The position numbers and the translations under genes were made by a program. A DNA stretch of 64,000 bases from DT-110 sp964342305 (GTDB lineage Bacteria > Bacteroidota > Bacteroidia > Chitinophagales > Saprospiraceae): positions 1 to 64,000 of the forward strand of contig CAYFGK010000007.1 in the NCBI GenBank assembly GCA_964342305.1, read 5' to 3'. The notes under the pieces were generated by a model. It did not search any database and had not been told where the DNA came from. It was given only the letters and a program-made list of their open reading frames with translations. Positions 25,357 through 33,814 of this stretch are shown piece after piece. Each line of letters starts with the position of its first letter. Position 1 is the stretch's first letter.

Positions 25357-27300
25357 ATGCGACACGCAGTTTTTATTTTGCTAAGTCTGGGATGGTTTTT
25401 CGTTGCGGGGGCTCAATCTCCTTCCATTAATACACTGAAAAGAACGGCCAAGGATAAGCAACTCACCAAAACGCAAAGGGCCGAAGCCTATAATGATCTG
25501 GGCTGGCAGTATCGCCGCATCAACCTGGATTCAGCGCTACTCTTTTTGGCGGAAGCCGAATCCCTTTTACCAAAACGCAATTACGACTCCCTCCGCTTCG
25601 AATACGACTATACCCTCGGCACCGTACTCCGGTACCGGGGTGATTATGCCAAAGCAAAAGAAGCCCTCCAACGGTGCCTGGATTATAGCTCAACAACTGC
25701 CTCCAGGGACGACGACGGACGTGCCAACTATGCAATCTCCATCGTATTCCTCGAGAACAGGGAATTCGAACAAGCCATTGAACACGTTCAACAAGCACGG
25801 GAAATTTACCGGGATCTTCAGATCACCGAACGGGAACTGGGGGCGCTCAACGTTTGGGCGACCATCCTGAAAGATATCACCCGCCACGATGAGGCCGAAA
25901 AGATTTACCTCGAAGCATACGCAATTGCCGACCGCGAGAACATTTTATATCAGCTCGAACCCATCAGTAATAATCTGGCCAGCATGTATCACGACCAGGA
26001 GCGCTACGAAGAAGCACTCAGGTACTACGAACGAGCCCTGGCCATCAACCGGGAAGTGGGCGATATGCACGGGGTATCAACCCTCGAAGGCAATATCGGG
26101 AACTTGTTACTCCACGCCGGTAACTATAAAAAAGCGGAGGAATACCTCTCGCGATCCATTGCCCAAAAAGAAGAACAGGGTTCCTCAGAGGACCTCGTAG
26201 GACTGCGCGGATTGTTGGGTAGTACGTTGTTATACCTCGGACAGCAACAGAAAGGCATGACCATGCTCGAGGATAGCTACGAAGAAGCTCTGGCCAAAGA
26301 CTATCGCAAAGAATCCAACACCGTGCTGAATACACTGATTCGCAGTACCTATAATGTGGGCATGTACGAAGAAGCCGCCAAATACCAGCGTATTAAACTG
26401 AAGCAACAACGCACCGAGTTTGATGAGCTGCTGGCCTCGCGGGTCAATGAGCTCAATGCCCAATATCAAAAAGAAGAACAAGACCGGCAGATCGAGCTGC
26501 TCAGCACCCAGAATGAGCTACAGGAAGCCCGGTTAAGCCGCCAACGATTGCTGCTGTACGGAGGCGGTGCCATTTTGCTTATAATTCTGGGCCTGTTGCT
26601 CGTGATATGGCGCTTTTACCGAAAGGTAAAAAACCAACACGGAGTCATCACCAAAGCCCTGCGTGAAAAGGAGGTACTGCTGAAAGAGATCCACCACCGG
26701 GTAAAAAACAACCTACAGATCGTTTCCTCCCTGCTCAACCTGCAAGCCCGTAAGATCAAGGACCAAAAAGCCTCGGAGGTGCTCCGGGAGGGGCGGGCAC
26801 GGGTACAGTCTATGTCGCTGATCCACCAGAGTCTGTACCGGCGCGATAACCTCACCGGAGTCAACCTGTCGGATTATCTGGAGCGCCTGTGCCAGAGTGT
26901 TCTGGAAACCTACCAAACGGGAACTTCCACCATCCACTGGCAAACGGATATCGAACCCATCATGCTCGACGTCGACAGTGTGGTACCCCTGGGATTGATC
27001 GTGAATGAACTGCTGACCAACACCCTGAAGTACGCTTTCCCCGATGGGCGCGAAGGCCGGATCTGGATCCAGGCCCGCGAACAAACTGAAGGGCTGGAAC
27101 TCATTGTGCGCGACGACGGAATTGGCATGCCACAACTCGAACAGCAAGACCGCTCCCAGTCGTTCGGTTATCAACTGATCGAAGCATTTCAGCGAAAGCT
27201 AAAGGCCGACCTCGACATTAAGAGTACCAACGGCACCTCCGTGCGTTTGCTGATCCGCAACTACCAAAAGTCGGAGGATGCCCTGTCAGTAGCGGGGTAA
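25357..27300 (+). CDS. TPR sensor histidine kinase (HisKA_2 type), orphan
   Basis: 647 residues. Signal peptide about 1-20; a TPR array follows to about 370 (for example SNNLASMYHDQERYEEALRYYERAL), then a coiled coil, and a membrane helix at about 398-418 (LLLYGGGAILLIILGLLLVI). The kinase begins with EIHHRVKNNLQIVSSLLNLQ (His446/447) and has an HATPase domain with NELLTNTLKYAF and DDGIGM. The architecture implies a periplasmic TPR sensor and a cytoplasmic HisKA_2 kinase. No response regulator is adjacent; the following gene is an AraC regulator on the other strand. It is paralogous to the kinase at 58.3-60.1 kb. Confidence 0.92.
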   Translation: MRHAVFILLSLGWFFVAGAQSPSINTLKRTAKDKQLTKTQRAEAYNDLGWQYRRINLDSALLFLAEAESLLPKRNYDSLRFEYDYTLGTVLRYRGDYAKAKEALQRCLDYSSTTASRDDDGRANYAISIVFLENREFEQAIEHVQQAREIYRDLQITERELGALNVWATILKDITRHDEAEKIYLEAYAIADRENILYQLEPISNNLASMYHDQERYEEALRYYERALAINREVGDMHGVSTLEGNIGNLLLHAGNYKKAEEYLSRSIAQKEEQGSSEDLVGLRGLLGSTLLYLGQQQKGMTMLEDSYEEALAKDYRKESNTVLNTLIRSTYNVGMYEEAAKYQRIKLKQQRTEFDELLASRVNELNAQYQKEEQDRQIELLSTQNELQEARLSRQRLLLYGGGAILLIILGLLLVIWRFYRKVKNQHGVITKALREKEVLLKEIHHRVKNNLQIVSSLLNLQARKIKDQKASEVLREGRARVQSMSLIHQSLYRRDNLTGVNLSDYLERLCQSVLETYQTGTSTIHWQTDIEPIMLDVDSVVPLGLIVNELLTNTLKYAFPDGREGRIWIQAREQTEGLELIVRDDGIGMPQLEQQDRSQSFGYQLIEAFQRKLKADLDIKSTNGTSVRLLIRNYQKSEDALSVAG

Positions 27301-27309
27301 GAACGGTAA

Positions 27310-28146
27310 TCAGATCTCGCCCATCCTCACCTTTTCCTCCCGGAAAGCGGTAGGCGTTACGCCGGTGAGCCGCTTAAAAAAGCGGCTGAAGTGAGCTTCT
27401 TCCAGGAAGTTGAGTTCGTACCCCACCTCTTTGATGGAGCGATCCGTAAACAACAACATGCGTTTGGCTTCAAGGGTAATGCGTTCGTGGATCTGCCGCA
27501 GGGGTGAAGGTTCCTGGTGTTGCGCAAAAAGATTGGCCAGCGTTTTGGGAGATTTGTGCAGGAGACTGGCGTAATCAGCCACCTTCTGCTTATCGCGAAA
27601 GTGCATTTCCACCAACACGTGGAATTGCCGGATCAGGTCCAGTTGATGCTGACTTCCGGTAATGTGCTCCTGCTCTTTCAGCAGACGGGTGCACAGGATG
27701 ATGAGGCGCTTTAGCAACATTTGCAGCATCTCCTCCTGAATATTGTCGCGGGTAGCAAACTCATCTTTAAAGACTTCCAGCAGCAGACTGAATTTGCGCT
27801 GATCCTCGGCACTCAATCGGATAATGGGCGTCTGACGGGAACCGTAATACAGCAGGCCCACACAACCTACCTCCTGATCGTGATCGAGGATACAGTAAAA
27901 ATCGCGGTTGTACTGAAATACGACTCCCTCGCCGGGCTCCACCACTTCCAAGTGTTGATTCGGGGCCAGGGTCAATACTTCGTTAGCGGCTAAGGCCACC
28001 TCGGTATTATCTACCAGGCCCCGAAACGTGCCGGATTGGTTCCAGATGATCTTAAACCCATTCTTCCCGGCCAGATCTTCGTACCGGTCGGTCGTACTTA
28101 GTGTGAGATGACTCTGCTGCCGGCTATTATTGAACGTTAACACCAT
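27310..28146 (-). CDS. AraC-family transcriptional regulator
   Basis: 278 residues. An N-terminal cupin-like sensing domain (about 20-95, with LAANEVLTLAPNQHLEVVEP) is followed by a C-terminal double helix-turn-helix (about 180-275: ADYASLLHKSPKTLANLFAQ and SIKEVGYELNFLEEAHFSRF). The ligand is unknown. It converges with the kinase gene with 9 bases between stops. The small cysteine protein gene upstream is 7 bases away on the same strand and probably shares its transcript. Confidence 0.93.
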   Translation of the reverse strand: MVLTFNNSRQQSHLTLSTTDRYEDLAGKNGFKIIWNQSGTFRGLVDNTEVALAANEVLTLAPNQHLEVVEPGEGVVFQYNRDFYCILDHDQEVGCVGLLYYGSRQTPIIRLSAEDQRKFSLLLEVFKDEFATRDNIQEEMLQMLLKRLIILCTRLLKEQEHITGSQHQLDLIRQFHVLVEMHFRDKQKVADYASLLHKSPKTLANLFAQHQEPSPLRQIHERITLEAKRMLLFTDRSIKEVGYELNFLEEAHFSRFFKRLTGVTPTAFREEKVRMGEI

Positions 28147-28152
28147 AGCCGA

Positions 28153-28386
28153 TCAGATTCTATCATTGATAGACACACAAATAGGACGTATCACGGCCGG
28201 TGCCGGTTGAATACCGGTGAGGTACTTTTCGACAAAGCGACCAATGAATGCTTTGGGGTCGCGTTGCCCCTTATCGATATAAGTGCAGGCGTACTCCTGA
28301 TTTCCCCAACAATTGGGACATGCCTGTTCATTGGTTACTGAATTCGCAGGTGCGATGCGGGATGTTTTTTGCCAGATGCGTTTCAT
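28153..28386 (-). CDS. Small CxxC protein upstream of the AraC regulator
   Basis: 77 residues from the inner ATG at 28386, chosen because the 11 residues before it are not protein-like and the basic start MKRIWQKTS fits. It contains ACPNCWGNQEYAC, suggesting a small zinc or redox site, and ends in a helix (DPKAFIGRFVEKYLTG). Small proteins of this CPNCWG type occur in Bacteroidota, but no function is known to me. It precedes the AraC gene by 7 bases, so a role linked to that regulator is an inference from position. Confidence 0.6.
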   Translation of the reverse strand: MKRIWQKTSRIAPANSVTNEQACPNCWGNQEYACTYIDKGQRDPKAFIGRFVEKYLTGIQPAPAVIRPICVSINDRI

Positions 28387-28504
28387 GACGGTAAAGTTAA
28401 GGTGAAGTACTAATTCCATACTGTCGCAGGATGTACATCATCCAATTTGTCCCGAAAAACGGATCAATGACTAGGCGTTTCTTCCCGCAAGGTTATCAAT
28501 TGTT

Positions 28505-28578
28505 CCTGGCGAGGGGTATTGGGTAGCAGGTATTTGGTATTAGTACGGTTACACTTTACCCATTACCTTATACCCAAT
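28505..28578. repeat. GGTATTGGG-word palindrome
   Basis: GGTATTGGGTAGCAGGTATT on the left and TTACCTTATACCCAATACTA on the right form an imperfect stem directly at the 3' end of the following minus-strand lipoprotein gene; it may act in termination. Confidence 0.65.
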
Positions 28579-28579
28579 A

Positions 28580-29626
28580 CTACTGCCCCAACAACACCGG
28601 CAATGTGTACGAGCGATCGTTCCCGGGCAGACCCGAAGGATTCGCGCGCTCCAGCACCAGCTCTCCACGTTCGTCGTCGGGTGCATCAAAGGTGAGGGAT
28701 ACGGAGAAGGGCACCATCTCTTCGGTCATCCATTCACCCTGAGCTTCGGCCACTCCCTCGGCCAGCAGATTATCACTGGCATCGTACAGGCGCACCGGGA
28801 AGGCTCCCTCATTGTACCAGTAACCCACGGCTTCGCCTCTGACCTCGTATGGTGATTGGATATCGAGGTTGGGCGCAGGATCCTCCACCCGGATCAGTTC
28901 GCGGATCGGGGTCTGAGTGGGCACATTCCCCAATTCGATGGTCTTCAGGATAGTATATACAATATCGGCCTGCAGGGAATCCAACTGCCCGCTGCGAACC
29001 AGCCGATCGCCTGCCATCGGGTCACAGTCCGTAACATCTTTTTTAGTTCCCGTTTCCGCATCAAAGCAGGTGGCGGAGAAATTTTGTACCGGGTACTGGG
29101 CAAACAGGAAACCGGAACCCTCCCATCCGTCAGGTACCCGGTCGGGGCGAACGAAATAGCCCCAGGGTGCGGCATTAGCTAAACGGAACACATAAGAAGA
29201 GCGGTCATCGACGTTGTAAGTAAGCGAAATAGGTTTGGATTCGGCTTCAAAAAAAGTCGTTCGTCCACCCGATGGGTATTCAGTACCCAGCCCACCGGGA
29301 TAAACTACCAGAAATGCTTTCTCAGCAGATTCGTGAATATCCAGCGGCAGGTCATCAGCACCGCTTTCCGCCATCGGGACTATATTGATCACCGGCGTGG
29401 AGCTGCCTTCCGCTGGTGATTCGGTCACCACCCAATCTTCGGGATACCGCAGCGCGATTTGATACTCAGAGTTCTGATAAGTCTGCCAGCTACTCGTATC
29501 AACCATGCCAGGTTCATAGGTGGCTGGCTGGCCCGGGCTTTCGCCAAAATTACCACAGGCGGTCAGACAAAAAAATGGTAGAAGTAGGAACAGGTTGTTT
29601 TTGCACATGGTTGTTGCTTGTTTCAT
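28580..29626 (-). CDS. Lipoprotein with C-terminal Gmad2 domain
   Basis: 348 residues. The signal peptide ends in the lipobox LTAC (Cys24 from the first Met; an inner Met at position 7 is an equally possible start). The mature N-terminal half (TYQNSEYQIALRYPEDWVV) resembles PsbP/DUF-type domains of secreted proteins. The last 90 residues (ESPYEVRGEAVG-like through LYDASDNLLAEGVAEAQGEW to the end) match the Gmad2 immunoglobulin-like domain known from spore-germination proteins and widespread in other phyla. It is probably anchored in an outer or inner membrane leaflet and monocistronic. An exact GGC-GAAA-GCC word encodes part of FGESPG just after the lipid-bearing Cys. Confidence 0.78.
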   Translation of the reverse strand: MKQATTMCKNNLFLLLPFFCLTACGNFGESPGQPATYEPGMVDTSSWQTYQNSEYQIALRYPEDWVVTESPAEGSSTPVINIVPMAESGADDLPLDIHESAEKAFLVVYPGGLGTEYPSGGRTTFFEAESKPISLTYNVDDRSSYVFRLANAAPWGYFVRPDRVPDGWEGSGFLFAQYPVQNFSATCFDAETGTKKDVTDCDPMAGDRLVRSGQLDSLQADIVYTILKTIELGNVPTQTPIRELIRVEDPAPNLDIQSPYEVRGEAVGYWYNEGAFPVRLYDASDNLLAEGVAEAQGEWMTEEMVPFSVSLTFDAPDDERGELVLERANPSGLPGNDRSYTLPVLLGQ

Positions 29627-29836
29627 TTGCCCCTACAAAGTACCATCGCACGCCTTGTTTGGTGTGTTAGCAGTTCGAAAGTCTATAATTGGAAATATAC
29701 CTGGTACAGAGAATTTGTCCTATTACGTTCTACCAAATACTTAATACCTATTTTTTTCCCTGGGTACTGGATTTTTATAGAAAAACAAACGATATTGTTT
29801 TCGATTAAAACATTTTGTTTTTAACTAAACCAATCA

Positions 29837-30004
29837 TTAGATGCTGTTTGAATTTAGTTTTTGATAATTGTTAGAGTGCATTTTGTGGCTAATTGAGGCA
29901 CCAAAACCGGAGTTTAGCAGCGCTAAATGAGGATTTTGGTAACGAAAAGTAGCCGCAAAAGGTGCCTAACAAAATCGAAGGATTAAATACAAACAGCTTC
30001 TTAA
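29837..30004. mobile_element. MITE-like palindromic element
   Basis: About 168 bases, almost entirely an imperfect palindrome. The ends are AGATGCTGTTTGAATTTA (29839-29856) and TAAATACAAACAGCTTCT (29984-30001); internal arms also pair, around the perfect core TTTAGC-AGC-GCTAAA at 29913-29927. No transposase frame. The ends resemble the AGAAGCTATCTCAAAAAT ends at 16.08-16.27 kb. It abuts the SnoaL-like gene start by 25 bases. Confidence 0.6.
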
Positions 30005-30028
30005 CCATCAACCTAAAATCACCCTACC

Positions 30029-30388
30029 ATGACTACACAAGAAGTCGCTGATCGTCTGGTTGCTCTTAGCCGGGAAGGCAAAAGTGCCGATGCTTACCAG
30101 GAATTATTTGCCGATCACGCCGTAGCTATCGAACCCGATCATCCCAGCGTTCAACAAAAACGGACCGAGGGCAAAGAAGCCCTGCTCAGGAAGGACAAAG
30201 AATTTGGCGAAATGCTGGAGGAACTCCACGGTAGCTCTGTCTCAGACCCTATCGTAGCAGGAAACCATTTTTCGGTATCCATGATGCTCGACGCTACCTT
30301 CAAAGGTCAGGGACGCATGAAAATGGATGAGATCTGCCTCTACAAAGTGGAAGACGGGAAGATTGTATCTGAGCAATTTTTCTATTAG
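30029..30388 (+). CDS. SnoaL-like / NTF2-fold protein
   Basis: 119 residues, cytoplasmic, typical size for a single NTF2-like domain (ADRLVALSREGKSADAYQEL; FADHAVAIEPDHP; ICLYKVEDGKIVSEQFFY). The family includes small polyketide cyclases and many ligand-binding proteins of unknown role. No catalytic assignment is possible. The upstream region is the MITE-like element, which may provide the promoter. Confidence 0.75.
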   Translation: MTTQEVADRLVALSREGKSADAYQELFADHAVAIEPDHPSVQQKRTEGKEALLRKDKEFGEMLEELHGSSVSDPIVAGNHFSVSMMLDATFKGQGRMKMDEICLYKVEDGKIVSEQFFY

Positions 30389-30391
30389 TAA

Positions 30392-30466
30392 TGAGTAGCA
30401 AGGTATAGGGTAGTAGGTATTTGGATGTATCTTTCTACCTAATACCCTATACCCTTTACTCAATAC
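30392..30466. repeat. GGTATAGGG-word palindrome
   Basis: GGTATAGGGTAGTAGGTATT and CTACCTAATACCCTATACCC pair imperfectly between two convergent genes. Probably acts as a bidirectional terminator or 3' stabiliser. Confidence 0.7.
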
Positions 30467-31987
30467 TCAAATGTACACCACACTCATCACCTCCGCCACA
30501 CAGGCCGGCTTCTCCTTACCTTCGACCTCCATTGTACAGGATAATCCGATCAGCATTCCGCCGTCGGATCGGGGTTCGAGCTTGTCCAGGGTAGCGTGCA
30601 TGCGCAGGCGATCGCCTACGTAAACCGCCTGCGGGAAACGGACCCGATTGGTCCCGTAGTTAAACGACAGGCGGACATTGTCGAGCTGGATCAACTCGTA
30701 GACATTTCTTGAAATCAATGACAACGACATGTAGCCGTGTGCCAGGCACCGCCCTTCGGGTAGCTCGCGGGCAGCGCGCTCCTCATCCACGTGAATCCAC
30801 TGGTGATCGCCGGTAGCGTCGGCAAAATGATTGATCATCTCCTGCGTAATGGCCATCCATTTGGTGCGGCCGATGGATTTACCCAGATAGGCTTTGACCT
30901 CCTCTATGGATGCTAACTGCAGCGGCCCTTCCGGATTTGGGTCGACATCCGTTTTGTCCGTAGGCTGCGACTTTGGTGCTGATGTTGCCTTGGGAGTCGT
31001 CGGCTTCAGTTCCCGCATTACCACTACGGCTTTTCCCTGCACTTTGCGGTCGGCCATATCCTGCAGGGCCAGCGGTGCTTCCTCAAGCTCATACCGACCG
31101 TGGATCTTCTGGCGAATTTTTCCCGCCTCCATCCATTGCATCAGTTGCATGAGGTTTCGCAGGTTCTGACCCGGATTTTTCTCAGCGAAGCTCCCCCAGA
31201 AAACGCCCATCACCGAACATCCTTTTAGCAGGGGCAAATTGAAGGGTAATTTGGGAATATCACCCGCAGCAAAGCCAATAACCAAGTACCGACCTTCCCA
31301 GGCCATGCTGCGCAAGGCTGCCTCGGCGTAGGTACCCCCTACCGGATCAACCACCACGTCAACACCCTTTTTACCAATGATCTCTTTCATCCGCTCGCGC
31401 AGATCCTCTGTCGCATAATTGATCGTATGTCTGGCTCCTTTCTCACGACAAACCCCCAACTTATCGTCGGTCGAGGCCGCCGCTATAACCGTGGCTCCCA
31501 TGACGGTAGCCAACTCTACGGCCGCCAGGCCTACCCCGCCGGCAGCACCAAGTACCAACACCGTTTCGCCTTCCTTTAGCCGTGCCCGGTCTTGCAGGGC
31601 GTGTAAGGCTGTACCGTAGGTATACAAGGTGGTCGCTGCCGTAACGGAATCTAACTGATCGGGAATAGGGAAAACGCGATTGGCCGCCACCACGACTTGG
31701 TCGGCAAAGCCACCCCAACCGCAGAGAGCCAGTACACGCATGCCCGGTTGCAGATGATCAACACCTTCGCCGGTTTCCACGATCGTCCCTGCCACTTCGC
31801 CACCCGGCGCAAACGGACGCTCCGGCTTGAATTGGTATTTATCCTGAATGATCAACAAGTCCGGAAAATTCACGCCGCAAGCATCTACTGCGACCACAAC
31901 TTCGCCCTTGCCAGCCGAAAGTGGTTCGACCTGATCGAGTTGTAGGGAAGATGGACCACCAATCTGGTGAGAACGGAGGGCTCTCAT
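30467..31987 (-). CDS. Quinone-oxidoreductase-type MDR reductase fused to MaoC hydratase
   Basis: 506 residues in two parts. Residues 1-325 are a zinc-independent medium-chain reductase of the quinone oxidoreductase/enoyl reductase type (VDACGVNFPDLLIIQDKYQF; nucleotide motif VLGAAGGVGLAAVELA). A Lys/Pro/Thr/Ser linker spans about 326-360. Residues 362-506 are a MaoC-like domain with the hydratase signature FADATGDHQWIHVDEERA, whose Asp and His are the usual catalytic pair of (R)-specific enoyl-CoA hydratases. The fusion suggests successive steps on an acyl-CoA-like substrate, but the substrate is unknown. It is monocistronic and flanked on both sides by palindromic repeats. Confidence 0.88.
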   Translation of the reverse strand: MRALRSHQIGGPSSLQLDQVEPLSAGKGEVVVAVDACGVNFPDLLIIQDKYQFKPERPFAPGGEVAGTIVETGEGVDHLQPGMRVLALCGWGGFADQVVVAANRVFPIPDQLDSVTAATTLYTYGTALHALQDRARLKEGETVLVLGAAGGVGLAAVELATVMGATVIAAASTDDKLGVCREKGARHTINYATEDLRERMKEIIGKKGVDVVVDPVGGTYAEAALRSMAWEGRYLVIGFAAGDIPKLPFNLPLLKGCSVMGVFWGSFAEKNPGQNLRNLMQLMQWMEAGKIRQKIHGRYELEEAPLALQDMADRKVQGKAVVVMRELKPTTPKATSAPKSQPTDKTDVDPNPEGPLQLASIEEVKAYLGKSIGRTKWMAITQEMINHFADATGDHQWIHVDEERAARELPEGRCLAHGYMSLSLISRNVYELIQLDNVRLSFNYGTNRVRFPQAVYVGDRLRMHATLDKLEPRSDGGMLIGLSCTMEVEGKEKPACVAEVMSVVYI

Positions 31988-31994
31988 CGAAATG

Positions 31995-32069
31995 CCTAAT
32001 TTTTAATGATTAATTTTTAATTAAGTGAAGCAGTCACCTAATTAAAAATTAATCATTATGCATTAAAAA
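31995..32069. repeat. TTAATTTTTAA-word palindrome
   Basis: CTAATTTTTAATGATTAATT and its near complement AATTAATCATTATGCATTAA form an AT-rich stem separating two minus-strand genes. Confidence 0.7.
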
Positions 32070-33806
32070 TTACTCAACTTCGTGCGTTACCGTACCCCCC
32101 TTCGCACTCTCAATGCGAATGGTCAGGGGCGTATTGGCATTGGCTTTTACGATCCAGCGAACATCGACGGTGCTGAGTCCGGAAATGTTGTCGATCGCCA
32201 ATCGCTCCGGTCGGAATTCTTGTTCTTCGGCATCACCGGTATCCCGGTTGAGCACGCGCATGCCGGCAACAACATCACCACCTTGCAGACTGATGAAATC
32301 CGGTGGTGAAATATCGTTTCGCAGATCGTGGTCACTGTGCGTGGGAATGATCCGTTGGTTACCGATGGTGGCGGTCACCTCCAGGTACCCGTCGCCCAGG
32401 TCCTCTTTCGTCACCTCTTCTACTACCAGCTTAGGAGTTTGGTAAGCGTGGTAGAGGGTAAAGGCCATATTTCGGTGTGCATCCGTTTCGAGCAGGAAGC
32501 CCGGATCGGCCCGGCGGTAGTTACGGCGATTACCTCCGATTTCGATCTTACCGTAGGTGGGGTGATCGTATTCTTCCCAGGGCATAAACTGATCGTTAAA
32601 CAGAAGACGCTCCTCGAAAAGCTGGGTGGCTTCCTGGGAGCGATCATTGCTGTTGAACATCAGGTAACTGGTGAAAAGCTCATTAGTAAAGGTAAATATC
32701 CCGCGGCCGCCGTGAAACCAGTCGAGTTCGCCACCGAATACGGAATACAGATCATCCCACACGACCAGGTAGCGATAGCCGGGGATCAGGCTTTCCCCTA
32801 ATTCTCCCAATTGATCGTAGACCTGCACATCACGACGTGAATACGTAGGGCGGTCTTCTTCAGCACCGGGTCCGCGCAGCAGCATACCACCGGAGTTATG
32901 ATAGGACTGAGCACCCGCAATGTTAGGGTGATCCATTACAAACTCCATTACTGCCCGATTCTCGGGGATGGAGAAAGGGTAATAGTGTGAGCCACGCTGG
33001 ATGTATTCCGGTTGCCAGTTCCAGCCCCAGTTCCGGTTCGGGTCGTAGTAACCACCCACCCGGTCTTCGTTGATCTGGCCGTCGCCGTCGTTATCAATGC
33101 CTTCCGTCCCGATGATCTCGTGTGTACCCCGTTGATCACCCGTGACCCGGATCATGCGGTTGGGATTTTGTGGGTCAATGATGTAATCACCGTAGGGCGA
33201 ACGGCGGCGCATTTGGGTAATTTCCCCGTCGCCATTCAGGTCATCGAAACCATCCTCGTCGTACATTCCATCCCGGTCATCGTCGATCGGAATCATCCCT
33301 GAACGTGGGGTACTTGCGGTATTGTCGCCCCGCATGTACGCATTTCGCGCATCAGGGTTGATGGTCGGTACGATATAGAATACTTTCTCCTTCAGGAGAT
33401 TGGTAATAAAGTCATTCTGCCCGAAGCTTTCGGCCAGGTACCAGGCAGTGTACATGGCAATTTCCGATCCCTGGATTTCATTGGAGTGGATGTTTCCGTC
33501 AATGTAAAAACCCGGTTTTTCCAGATCAGGACCGGTACTTTGGTCCGTTACGGTCATACACCACAGATCACGCCCTTCGTAGGATTTACCGATAGACTGT
33601 ACGGAGATGAGATCCGGATGGGCGGCGGCCAGTTTTTTGGCCAGTGTCTCCAGCCCTTCGGCCGTGTAATAGCGATTAAAACTGATCTCCACTTTAGGAT
33701 TGGCAGGAGTACCAACGGCCTGAAATATTTGTTCGGGTGTTTGGGCCATGGCGAGTGCCGGCAGCAAAAGCAGGCTCAACGCCCCGATTATATGTCGAAT
33801 GGTCAT
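32070..33806 (-). CDS. Secreted M14 metallocarboxypeptidase, active type
   Basis: 578 residues. Signal peptide about 1-21 (ALAMAQ). The M14 fold has zinc ligands His107 and Glu110 (GNIHSNEIQG), the third ligand in AGAQSYHNSGG, the substrate-binding PNRNWGWNW and the catalytic Glu in FTFTNELF. An Asp-rich insertion (DDDRDGMYDEDGFDDLNGDG) and a second DNDGDGQINED resemble calcium loops. A C-terminal beta domain follows from about 470. Carboxypeptidases of this kind trim C-terminal residues of peptides outside the cell. It is the second gene of a two-gene unit, 8 bases after the paralogue. Confidence 0.92.
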   Translation of the reverse strand: MTIRHIIGALSLLLLPALAMAQTPEQIFQAVGTPANPKVEISFNRYYTAEGLETLAKKLAAAHPDLISVQSIGKSYEGRDLWCMTVTDQSTGPDLEKPGFYIDGNIHSNEIQGSEIAMYTAWYLAESFGQNDFITNLLKEKVFYIVPTINPDARNAYMRGDNTASTPRSGMIPIDDDRDGMYDEDGFDDLNGDGEITQMRRRSPYGDYIIDPQNPNRMIRVTGDQRGTHEIIGTEGIDNDGDGQINEDRVGGYYDPNRNWGWNWQPEYIQRGSHYYPFSIPENRAVMEFVMDHPNIAGAQSYHNSGGMLLRGPGAEEDRPTYSRRDVQVYDQLGELGESLIPGYRYLVVWDDLYSVFGGELDWFHGGRGIFTFTNELFTSYLMFNSNDRSQEATQLFEERLLFNDQFMPWEEYDHPTYGKIEIGGNRRNYRRADPGFLLETDAHRNMAFTLYHAYQTPKLVVEEVTKEDLGDGYLEVTATIGNQRIIPTHSDHDLRNDISPPDFISLQGGDVVAGMRVLNRDTGDAEEQEFRPERLAIDNISGLSTVDVRWIVKANANTPLTIRIESAKGGTVTHEVE

Positions 33807-33814
33807 AGTATCAA

